Positions 1 to 7,839 of a DNA stretch of 19,320 nucleotides are shown one piece after another. A program made the position numbers and the translations under genes. Within the stretch, counting starts at the first letter, position 1. Each line of letters begins with the position of its first letter. The notes under the pieces were generated by a model. The model was not told the DNA's origin. It ran no database searches and was given only the letters and a program-made list of their open reading frames with translations. Origin of the DNA: JBCBKZ01 sp039026975 (GTDB taxonomy: Bacteria; Bacteroidota; Bacteroidia; J057); assembly GCA_039026975.1 (NCBI GenBank), contig JBCCLI010000082.1:1-19320 (forward strand). The letters are read 5' to 3'.

Positions 1-797
1 ATGCTATGGTTTGCTTCTTCTATGTCATCATAGCTCCATCCAGAAGCATTCATCCCCAGTGGAGAAAGAATATGTTTTCTTGTAAATTCCTGATAGGAGA
101 TGTTTGTAGCCTTTTCAATGACGTAAGCGGCTAGCGCAGCTCCTACATTACTGTACTCATACTTGGTTCCCGCTTTCTTCTTGAGGAAGTTTTTCTTGCT
201 ATACCATTTCCCTTCAGGAGATAGGAAGTAGGTAAGGTATTCCTGCATGCTTGCTTGTTCACCGTAAACATGGAATACTTCTGACTGATTTACGAGGGTA
301 GGAGCGTCCTTATCATCTGCATCTAACAAATAGTAGGCTTTCTGATCATATAGGTCCGTATCCTTAATGGTGAAGGTATGGGTAGCTAGCTGCCTAATGG
401 TAATCGGTTCACCAGGGAAATAGGGATTCTCTACCCCAAAATCCAGGTAGTCTGATGTAGGGTCGTCCAGATTCAGCAAACCCAGCTCTTGCGCCTTGAG
501 TAAAGAGATACCTATCAACGTTTTTGAAACAGATCCTATATTCTGAAGGGTTTCAGGAGTATAGGGCAGCTGCTTATCTGTATCCGCATATCCGTATCCC
601 TTAGAAAAGTATACCTCACCTTCCGAGAAGATGGACAGACCAAAACCCTTAATCAACCCAATTTCTCCTATGGCCTGAATCCTCTCGTCTAGTTCAGTCA
701 AACTTCCCTGATCTACATTTTGAGAGAAACCTGATCCTCCTAAGATACTTCCCAGGACCAGTACAGTGCTTAAGTATTTGAATGCTGATGAGATCAT
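1..797 (-). CDS. Exported serine hydrolase, class C beta-lactamase/PBP family (partial, C-terminus beyond left edge)
   Basis: The frame is open from an ATG at 795-797 to the left edge and gives 265 complete codons, so the gene continues outside the window. Residues 1-25 look like a signal peptide, with likely cleavage near GFS-Q and no lipobox, which places the enzyme in the periplasm or outside the cell. The Beta-lactamase (PF00144) fold is supported by the active-site SVSK at residues 89-92 (the SxxK nucleophile motif after NIG) and by YSN at 215-217 (the YxN motif). The third motif (HxG/KTG) would lie in the missing part. Members hydrolyse beta-lactams, D-amino-acid peptides or esters, so the substrate cannot be told from sequence. 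The stretch LATHTFTI at 137-144 replaces the common LLTHTSGL of the family. The gene is divergent from the LytTR gene across a 153-nt gap; no convincing promoter was seen. Confidence 0.85.
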   Translation of the reverse strand, partial: MISSAFKYLSTVLVLGSILGGSGFSQNVDQGSLTELDERIQAIGEIGLIKGFGLSIFSEGEVYFSKGYGYADTDKQLPYTPETLQNIGSVSKTLIGISLLKAQELGLLNLDDPTSDYLDFGVENPYFPGEPITIRQLATHTFTIKDTDLYDQKAYYLLDADDKDAPTLVNQSEVFHVYGEQASMQEYLTYFLSPEGKWYSKKNFLKKKAGTKYEYSNVGAALAAYVIEKATNISYQEFTRKHILSPLGMNASGWSYDDIEEANHS

Positions 798-950
798 ATC
801 CTGATTCACTTTTGTATTCCAGCTTGTATTCTAAGCAATTGACTTAAAAAACTCAGGTTAGTAGCAGCATTTAACGGCTTATTCTTTGAACTGGGATGTT
901 TTTTCTGTGAATGAGGGGAACGGATGAAGCAAATTTGATTAACCTACAGC

Positions 951-1817
951 ATGGAATTCAAGCTCTCTTTTACTTCACTTCTAAAGATTCGTTGGGAGCA
1001 TCTTTTTCAGTTCCTCCTCTGGGGAGTCTATTTCGCCACCATCAATGTGAACTGGACAGGAGAATGGTTTGCTCCCTATATATTCCCTGAGAATATTCCT
1101 CCCCATCTCGCCATTTTATTTCCGCTTATCTTTCTGGCTAACGTCTACTTCTTTGTGCCCAGGTACTTCAATCGGGAAAAGTGGTATCTGTATATTCTCC
1201 ACTGGATCATCCTATTTGCTGCTTTAGAATTAGTAAGAACACTCCTCTTTATGATCTTCATGGATCACTCTCATCAGCATAGCTTTTTATCAGAATTAAC
1301 AAGTAACAACAGCCTCATTTTCGGGCGACTGAATTTTATTACCTATAATATGCTCTTCTGGTCTTTATTCTACCGCTTTTTACTAGACCGGTTTACCGAG
1401 AGAGTACCTACTGAAGAAAAAGTATCGCCTCATACAGAAGAGGCTTTAGCACCCGTTCAGTCTTTGACAAATCAGGATGATGAGCCTGCCCAGAATCTAA
1501 TTTTCAAAAAGGGAAAGGAAGAGGTGATTCTGGAAGTAAAGGAGGTAGTCTACTTTCAGGCGCAGGGAGACTTTGTCTTGGCAGTAGATACGGAAGGCAA
1601 GAAATATGTCATCAATAAATCCCTAAGAGACATTTACCGGGAGATAGGTGAGGAGATATTTTACCAGATCAATCGAAGTGAGATCGTGAACAGGCAGTAC
1701 GTCCAGAAATTCTCTACCCACATCAAGAATCGCTTGAAAATAGCGCTTACTAATGCTGAGGTGTTGTATTCTGCGAATAGTCGAACGCCTGGTTTCCGTA
1801 AATGGATAAAAAGCTAG
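951..1817 (+). CDS. Membrane-anchored LytTR-family transcriptional regulator
   Basis: This is a 288-residue protein with about four predicted membrane segments in the N-terminal half (roughly 18-34, 51-70, 79-104 and 127-146). A charged linker covers about 147-183 and a LytTR DNA-binding domain (PF04397) about 184-286. The domain is recognised by the EVVYFQAQGDFV stretch near 198-209 and by FYQINRSEIVNRQYV at 237-251, which matches the usual F.RIHRS.IVN pattern. There is no receiver domain, so it is not a classical response regulator. Such membrane-tethered LytTR proteins occur in Bacteroidota; the membrane part presumably senses or localises, but the ligand and target genes are unknown. No sensor kinase gene is adjacent. 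The ATG at 951 begins the first hydrophobic block and has no Shine-Dalgarno sequence. The stop codon lies 22 nt from the convergent macroglobulin stop. Confidence 0.88.
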   Translation: MEFKLSFTSLLKIRWEHLFQFLLWGVYFATINVNWTGEWFAPYIFPENIPPHLAILFPLIFLANVYFFVPRYFNREKWYLYILHWIILFAALELVRTLLFMIFMDHSHQHSFLSELTSNNSLIFGRLNFITYNMLFWSLFYRFLLDRFTERVPTEEKVSPHTEEALAPVQSLTNQDDEPAQNLIFKKGKEEVILEVKEVVYFQAQGDFVLAVDTEGKKYVINKSLRDIYREIGEEIFYQINRSEIVNRQYVQKFSTHIKNRLKIALTNAEVLYSANSRTPGFRKWIKS

Positions 1818-1826
1818 ATAGCTAGC
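1808..1826 (-). terminator. Candidate intrinsic terminator of the macroglobulin gene
   Basis: Read on the minus strand, a 5-bp stem GCTAG/CTAGC with a 4-nt loop (plus positions 1813-1826) is followed at once by five T residues. It starts about 14 nt after the macroglobulin stop codon. The stem is short, and it overlaps the stop codon of the convergent LytTR gene. On the plus strand no T run follows, so it would act only on minus-strand transcripts. Confidence 0.4.
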
Positions 1827-1839
1827 CATTAACTTCCCT

Positions 1840-4800
1840 CTACTTCTGCTGTGCTACTACTTGTACACTTTTTATCTCATTGTTTCCAGTGATGGTGGGG
1901 AAATACATGAGTTCTGCCTGGGCCGGATTCAGGCTAAAGGTTCCTTCAAATTTGGGAAGAATGTCTACCGTATAAGTGTGTGTTCCAGGCTCTATCTTTT
2001 CTATATACACCCGTAGCTCATTTTTAGCGTATTCTCTTTCGCTACCCATGGCTAATGGGTTCTCACTCTTTTGGTAGTATGAGCATCCGGCCGGTATGGG
2101 CAACTTAAGCAGCATATATTCTGCCTGCCGTTTGGCTTGAACTTGTACACTGAGGGTAACGGGTTTTCCTACCTCTAGCACATATGCTTCTCCATCTCCT
2201 AGTTTAGTAGTTATCTTAACATGCTCATCAAGGGTGGAGGGAGCATCATCCCAATATTCCTGGTAAGCTGTCAGGTATAGGGGATCGGTTCCTTGCTTGT
2301 TGAAGGTAATCTTCTGCTCCGCTGCCAATATGATTTCTCCAGGGAAGGTCTCTACCAGTACTTCTCTGTCTGCTTCTACTTGTAGGGTACTCCCTTTCTC
2401 ATTTCCACTACTTTTTTTCAGGTCTGGGAAAATGGTGTTTATGATGCCTGAAAGGGCATAGGTATTACAGTTCCCACTTGCAGCTTGAGATATGAGATAA
2501 TTTCTTACTCCTTCCAGGTCTGCGTCATGATCTGCTGTATCTCTTTTCAAGATTCTATATGATAATAAGCTGAGCTGGATAGAATTATTGAATAGCGATC
2601 TGCTAAAGGAAGGGGTATCCTGGTAGTATACATCCCCTAATACGGTTTCCATCCTATGTTTCTGCAAGAGGGATAAGTCATAGGCAAGCCCTAACTGCTG
2701 CTGAATGTCTATGAGGTATAGGCTATCCACGCTAGTAAGATCAGGGGTGGAGAGAATATCTGTAAGCTGAAGCCCCAAAGGTGCCTCTGGATTCATCTTC
2801 AACAGCATACTGAGGATTTGAATTTTTTCAGTAGCATGAGCCGTCTTACTAAATCTCTTCAAGAGGGAAGCCCCCATTTCTTCAAATGGGATATCCACCA
2901 CAAAGCCATTATCCATAGCAAAAAGAAAACTTTCAATAACACGTCTACTTACCCAGGCTGTAGTTTCCCCTTTTCCCCACCAGGCCCAAAGCCCTTCCTG
3001 GTTTTGGTTTTTCCGTAATTTTCTGATGAACTTCACAGCCTGAAGGCTATCTCTGGAAGCTTTTCTCATCCGGTATAAAGAAACGGCAGCCATAAGCTTC
3101 CCCGCCATTTGTTCATTGCAATTATACTCGTAGGATAGCAGCGACTCCAATTCTTTCTCTAACACATCTAGTTTGCTTGCCTGTGCATATACATGCACGT
3201 CTCCCAGCTTAGGGTCAGGTATATATGTGATACTCGTATCCCCTGCGAGCTTGAAAAACTGGCCCTTAGCTGCTAGCATCCCTTTTGGGAAAACAGGAAT
3301 ACTTCTTTTCTCTCCATCCAGGTACCCACTTGGTGTTTCTAGCTGATAAGTAATCATTTGAGAATCCTTCCCGGCTATGATATAGCTGTAATCCAATATA
3401 GGCTTATCTGTCAGAGTGTATTTTTCTCTCCTCTCATCTGAAGAGAAATAAGTACTTACCTGGACAGTATCATTAGTATAGTTAGAAACTTCTCCTATGA
3501 GCCGTACGGTATCCCCTTCTAGGAGAAACCTGGGGACAGACAGCTTCGCCATTACTGGCTTGTAGGACTTCACTTGTTGGCTGAGTTGGCCGGATTGCTT
3601 TTTTCCATTCAGGGCGAGAACGTGAATGTCCCAGCCAGTGATATCATCTGGATACTGCACAGAAATGCTTGCTTTACCCTCCGCATCCGTTATGGCATTC
3701 GGTCTCCAGAAGGCATAGTCTGAGAAATTCTGCCTAATTGAATAGGCGCTTTCTCCGCTTTCCGATAAAGATAGAGGTACCTCAGGGAGGAAATTATTCT
3801 TTCTCATACCCGAGAGAATGTTGGCATCATCTGTATTGATAAGCATAACGCCATTGGCGGCTCTTGCACCATACAGACTTACGGCCTCCTCTCCTGATAA
3901 GACCTGAGCGTTTGCTATTAAGCTAGCCTGGAGGGTGGAGGCATCTCCCGTGTACACTTGCCCATTAATGATGATAAGTGGGTTCTCCATCTTTACTGAA
4001 GTCAACCCCTTAATCCTTACTCCTTTAGCCCGTCCAGCCAGGGTAGTGGTTACCCCTGCGTACCTACGCCTTTTTTTACTAACAACATCATATTCTCTTA
4101 CCACGACCTCTTCCAACATAAGGGCTTCTTGCTTTAAGCGGATAAGCAGAAAGGTATCCGCGTCAATAGTAACTAGCCTGGGAGCGTATCCTAAGTAGCT
4201 TATGCTTAGCTGCGTACGATTAGGGGGAACAAAAAATGAATATTCTCCTTCCTCATTTGTATAAGTCCCTTGCCTGGTCCCTTTTACTGTAACAGCTACC
4301 CCATTCAATGGCGCATTCGTTTGTGCGTCTACTACCCTTCCTTTAATCATCTTTCCTCCAACGGTAGAAAAATAGGAATGCTGGTATAAGTTATGTATAC
4401 GCATGTCATCCGCCTTATCCAGTCTTCCTTCTCTCTGTGCAGCTTCCAGGATTCTATTGATTTCTTGACCAAAAGAATCTACAAGCATAGGCTGATCTGG
4501 GATAGAAAGTATGGTGAGCCCATTAGGAGAAAGCATAATAGAATCTATCAAAACATACTTTTCTCCTGGAAAAAGCAGCATAAGGCGGTATACATCCGCA
4601 GCTAACCCACTAAATTTTCTGCTGGTACCAGGGTAGATAGCTTGTAAGATGGATGCACGCTGTCTTAGGAGCACACTGTTCAATAACTGATCTTCTCTTT
4701 CTACCTTAGACAGGTCTATCCTTAAAGCTGCTGTCCCTCTCTCTCCTGCCGGAGGTTGGGTGAGAAGTTTACGTCTTCTTTTCTCGGCTATATGCAACTT

Positions 4801-7680
4801 CCAAAATTCTTCTATGCTATCAGATGTATATACCTCATCCACCAAGCTACTGGGTGAGCCATAGTTCCACAGGCTTTCAGGAAAGTATCTGCCTTCATCT
4901 AAGCTGGTCATTTTCAAAAGGTCAGGACTAAATTCATACTTATAGCCTCCCTCATGCCGGAAGGCAGTGCTAAATCCATCCATCTCCTTTAGCATATAAC
5001 GCCCACTGACGGGCCCAGCCAGATTAACCCTTGTCTCTGAAGGGTATCTCACTTTTTCAGGGTCTGGAAGTAAAAAATGAACCTCTTCTCCCTGATATAA
5101 ATACCTGTACACATCAGGGCCAGGGTGGGTATAAGGAAAGATGTAGGGATATAGCTGTGCTTTTTCATAAGCACTTAACACGGGTTCCTTAGCTGATACC
5201 CTGATATGCTTCCCCCTATGTTCTGGAGAAACACTAAAGATGTGCTTATGCCCTTTCTCAAAAAATAAGCTATCTATGAGGATCTCATGTCTAGCTGTTC
5301 TTAGCCTAACTGTATGGTAGCCTGAGTCCACCCGAAAAGAGTAGGGGCTTGTGTTTTCAGACCAGCTAACATACACTGGGCTATTATCTAGGTAAATGAC
5401 ATGTATATTCTGCCTATTCCCCCTATGATAAACAAAGGGAGCAAACTGAGTAATCCCACTTTCTACTGGATACTGAAACCTGTACACGGAATCCCCTGGA
5501 TAAATAAACTGGTAGTAGGGGATGCTGTCCAAGGAGGGGAACTCTATCCATTGTGTATTGACAAGGGGATTCTCCCTGCTTATGGATTCATTAGACGCGC
5601 TAAATTCATTGAAGAATTTTCTGGAAGGGTACAATTTTCCCAAGTAAGGAAGCACTGGGGCAGGCTTGTCAAATTTTGAGGTATATCCATAGACTGTTAG
5701 GTCTACTCCCTCCACAGCTTCTCCATGTACATCTGTAACAGAAACCTCTATGTCCACCTCTTGACCGGGATGAACCACCAGCGGATGCATGGCCTGTATC
5801 CTTAACTCGTTTTCATAAAAGGGGATCTGAAAATTTTCCTTGATCACTGTTCCTCCCCAGATGTACTGGATAGATAGAAAATAATCTTGTTTCAAGGTAC
5901 TAGCAGTGGAAAACATTAGTTCCTGCACATATCCCTTTTCTATTTCCTGGTTCTTTCTGTACAAAAAGTAGGAGAATGGAATGTTACGTGGATTTACAGA
6001 TGTGATGAAAAGAGAATCTTTAGTTCTGGTGGAAGAAAACTGTAACAGAGCTGCTTCCTGGCTTATGGTAAGCTCTTCAGAGACAGCTTCCCCTACTGCT
6101 TCATACCCATAAAAATGTGGGTTCACGGGTACTATATATGGGGTACTGTCTTTGGCTATTAACTCCTTATTTCCGAATATATCATGTCCATACAGGCTGA
6201 CGGAAACAGACCTTTCCTGAGTGTTTTCCCGAAAAGAAACCGAGAGGCTATCAGATAGTAGTGTAAGAGATATGGCTTCCTTTTTATGAAAGAACTGGAC
6301 TTTTTCCTTTTTGGTTAAGCGCTGGTTAGTAGTGGTGAGTAAAGAGGCAGAAATCTCATATTTCAGATTCACTTCAGGAAAGAGGCTATCTGGAACTTCT
6401 ACAGAAAAGGGCTTATCATCAAATAAGGGTTTCTGAAGGTAGAGTAGGGTATCTGGAATAAATACACTCTCCTTGAAGGCCTTATGTACTCCTACTGATT
6501 TTACTAATAGCTCTACTGTTCCCCCTTTCTGCAGTAATCCATTACTATCTACTGCTTTTAGGCTGACAGTAAGAGAAGAGTCTCTATAGTGATTTCGGGA
6601 AGAGATAGCGAGGCTAAGCTTTACTTCATCTAGTTCGTAATCTTCATATTTTACATCCCTAGAAATGTATGCTTCTTTGCTTCTTTTCTCCTCCAACAGT
6701 TTAATTCCTATGTTATCATCTAGCTTTAGGTTCAGGGAATCATGTAATACAAATTCTGCCTGATAGCTTCCAGGTCTAGTGGGGGAAACGCTGAATAAGG
6801 TCTTAGGGCCTACTTTAAGAAGAAGCGACTTCTTAAGTGGTTTCCCATTTTCATTGACTATAAAGGCCTTTACTTTCACTGTATCATTAGGCAAATATCT
6901 TGGCTTGTTGGTGACTAGGTAGCCGGGCCAGCGGGTGTACCTGTTTCTACAGTGATATTCATCAAATAAGCACATGAACCCCTTAAAAGTGCGTCTGGCG
7001 AAGCCCACTGTCCTAGCTATTTTCCCTTGGGGATATCTATGAGTGATAGATTTTACACCATCCACGGGTAGGAGTAATACATATTCTATGGGTAGCCAAA
7101 GATACTTAACTGGTGCCTTGCGCATGACCTGGGAATAGGCCCTCCCTACTACGGGATTATTGATTCTTCTATCCAGACTAGCAAAGGAGATATTGCCTTG
7201 GTAGCTTATTTCTATTACCCCTTGCTGATTGGATTTTTCCTGTCTGTAGGCTTGTAGATCAGGATCAAAACGTAGTCTTTTACCATTCACTTTGATCTTG
7301 GCTTCTGTGATGAGATTCCCTTCCTTACCCCTTAGCTGAATCAGAAGATCCCTGCTGTTATTCAGGACATAGAGCATGATGTCTGAAACAGACTGTATGA
7401 ATATGTGTTGCTCATTACCATATGCGTAGGTTTTTAGGTAATGGCCTACTGATAATTTTTGTTGAAACCCACTGTCTAGTAGATAACTAGCTACCAGGGT
7501 ATGGTAAAAGGAACTGTCAATAATCCAGCTTCCTTTTTTGTAGATTTTCTTCGCTTCTTTATCTGTGAGTTGATAGATATATCCTCGCTGACTCTTTTGG
7601 CGGCTAGTCAGCAAATCCTGAGCAGGTAGTATGACCCAACCACAAATGAATAATATACTTAGGAGTAGAAGCTTTTTCAC
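1840..7680 (-). CDS. Alpha-2-macroglobulin family protein with inserted carboxypeptidase-regulatory and TonB-plug-like domains
   Basis: This 1946-residue exported protein starts at GTG (7678-7680); no in-frame ATG lies between it and the upstream TAA, and it yields a typical MKKLLLL signal peptide cleaved near LPA-Q. An MG2 domain sits near 250-350 (TNKPRYLPNDTVKVKAF). A CarboxypepD_reg-like domain covers about 1111-1185 (IKGRVVDAQTNAPLNGV). A SusC-type TonB plug-like module covers about 1190-1290 (PLIIINGQ at 1234-1241, then LYGARAANGV). The A2M domain starts near 1314 (RQNFSDYAFWRP). A thioester domain follows, with CNEQ at 1521-1524 matching the CxEQ thioester motif. No beta-barrel follows the plug, so it is not a transporter. 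Bacterial macroglobulins trap proteases covalently in the periplasm. E. coli YfhM is about 1650 residues and often pairs with pbpC; here the protein is longer and no pbpC is present. The role of the plug module is unknown. Confidence 0.9.
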   Translation of the reverse strand: MKKLLLLSILFICGWVILPAQDLLTSRQKSQRGYIYQLTDKEAKKIYKKGSWIIDSSFYHTLVASYLLDSGFQQKLSVGHYLKTYAYGNEQHIFIQSVSDIMLYVLNNSRDLLIQLRGKEGNLITEAKIKVNGKRLRFDPDLQAYRQEKSNQQGVIEISYQGNISFASLDRRINNPVVGRAYSQVMRKAPVKYLWLPIEYVLLLPVDGVKSITHRYPQGKIARTVGFARRTFKGFMCLFDEYHCRNRYTRWPGYLVTNKPRYLPNDTVKVKAFIVNENGKPLKKSLLLKVGPKTLFSVSPTRPGSYQAEFVLHDSLNLKLDDNIGIKLLEEKRSKEAYISRDVKYEDYELDEVKLSLAISSRNHYRDSSLTVSLKAVDSNGLLQKGGTVELLVKSVGVHKAFKESVFIPDTLLYLQKPLFDDKPFSVEVPDSLFPEVNLKYEISASLLTTTNQRLTKKEKVQFFHKKEAISLTLLSDSLSVSFRENTQERSVSVSLYGHDIFGNKELIAKDSTPYIVPVNPHFYGYEAVGEAVSEELTISQEAALLQFSSTRTKDSLFITSVNPRNIPFSYFLYRKNQEIEKGYVQELMFSTASTLKQDYFLSIQYIWGGTVIKENFQIPFYENELRIQAMHPLVVHPGQEVDIEVSVTDVHGEAVEGVDLTVYGYTSKFDKPAPVLPYLGKLYPSRKFFNEFSASNESISRENPLVNTQWIEFPSLDSIPYYQFIYPGDSVYRFQYPVESGITQFAPFVYHRGNRQNIHVIYLDNSPVYVSWSENTSPYSFRVDSGYHTVRLRTARHEILIDSLFFEKGHKHIFSVSPEHRGKHIRVSAKEPVLSAYEKAQLYPYIFPYTHPGPDVYRYLYQGEEVHFLLPDPEKVRYPSETRVNLAGPVSGRYMLKEMDGFSTAFRHEGGYKYEFSPDLLKMTSLDEGRYFPESLWNYGSPSSLVDEVYTSDSIEEFWKLHIAEKRRRKLLTQPPAGERGTAALRIDLSKVEREDQLLNSVLLRQRASILQAIYPGTSRKFSGLAADVYRLMLLFPGEKYVLIDSIMLSPNGLTILSIPDQPMLVDSFGQEINRILEAAQREGRLDKADDMRIHNLYQHSYFSTVGGKMIKGRVVDAQTNAPLNGVAVTVKGTRQGTYTNEEGEYSFFVPPNRTQLSISYLGYAPRLVTIDADTFLLIRLKQEALMLEEVVVREYDVVSKKRRRYAGVTTTLAGRAKGVRIKGLTSVKMENPLIIINGQVYTGDASTLQASLIANAQVLSGEEAVSLYGARAANGVMLINTDDANILSGMRKNNFLPEVPLSLSESGESAYSIRQNFSDYAFWRPNAITDAEGKASISVQYPDDITGWDIHVLALNGKKQSGQLSQQVKSYKPVMAKLSVPRFLLEGDTVRLIGEVSNYTNDTVQVSTYFSSDERREKYTLTDKPILDYSYIIAGKDSQMITYQLETPSGYLDGEKRSIPVFPKGMLAAKGQFFKLAGDTSITYIPDPKLGDVHVYAQASKLDVLEKELESLLSYEYNCNEQMAGKLMAAVSLYRMRKASRDSLQAVKFIRKLRKNQNQEGLWAWWGKGETTAWVSRRVIESFLFAMDNGFVVDIPFEEMGASLLKRFSKTAHATEKIQILSMLLKMNPEAPLGLQLTDILSTPDLTSVDSLYLIDIQQQLGLAYDLSLLQKHRMETVLGDVYYQDTPSFSRSLFNNSIQLSLLSYRILKRDTADHDADLEGVRNYLISQAASGNCNTYALSGIINTIFPDLKKSSGNEKGSTLQVEADREVLVETFPGEIILAAEQKITFNKQGTDPLYLTAYQEYWDDAPSTLDEHVKITTKLGDGEAYVLEVGKPVTLSVQVQAKRQAEYMLLKLPIPAGCSYYQKSENPLAMGSEREYAKNELRVYIEKIEPGTHTYTVDILPKFEGTFSLNPAQAELMYFPTITGNNEIKSVQVVAQQK

Positions 7681-7783
7681 TGGACAATCGACTAGTTATT
7701 TATCTTTTAAACGTGCTTTTTTTTAAAATGTCTCCTTAGACAGGGTAACTGCCTCCCATGTATTACTATTCTACCCCCCCATA

Positions 7784-7812
7784 AACAAAAAACCTCCCAG
7801 GTGGGAGGTTTT
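7784..7812 (-). terminator. Rho-independent terminator of the lptC-to-PPIase operon
   Basis: A perfect 11-bp inverted repeat, AAAACCTCCCA at 7789-7799 and TGGGAGGTTTT at 7802-7812, encloses a GG centre. On the minus strand the hairpin runs straight into a T-rich tract. It lies 27 nt beyond the stop codon of the PpiD-like gene and upstream of the macroglobulin gene, so it separates the two transcription units. The symmetric A/T flanks could allow some activity in both directions. Confidence 0.88.
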
Positions 7813-7839
7813 CTTTCTCAAGTTAGGTGTTAATACTTT

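Noticed and set aside
839..863. E. coli-like promoter (TTGACT ... TTAGTA) before the LytTR gene
   Set aside because: The spacing is only 13 nt and the sigma-70 pattern of E. coli does not apply to Bacteroidota; no TAnnTTTG match was found in this gap.
3935..4198. 87-codon plus-strand frame in the macroglobulin gene
   Set aside because: It is antisense to the conserved regulatory/plug module and has no independent support.
7642..7650. Cys12 in the macroglobulin signal peptide as a lipoprotein site
   Set aside because: The residues before it (LFI) do not fit a lipobox and the hydrophobic core continues past it to a normal signal-peptidase site.
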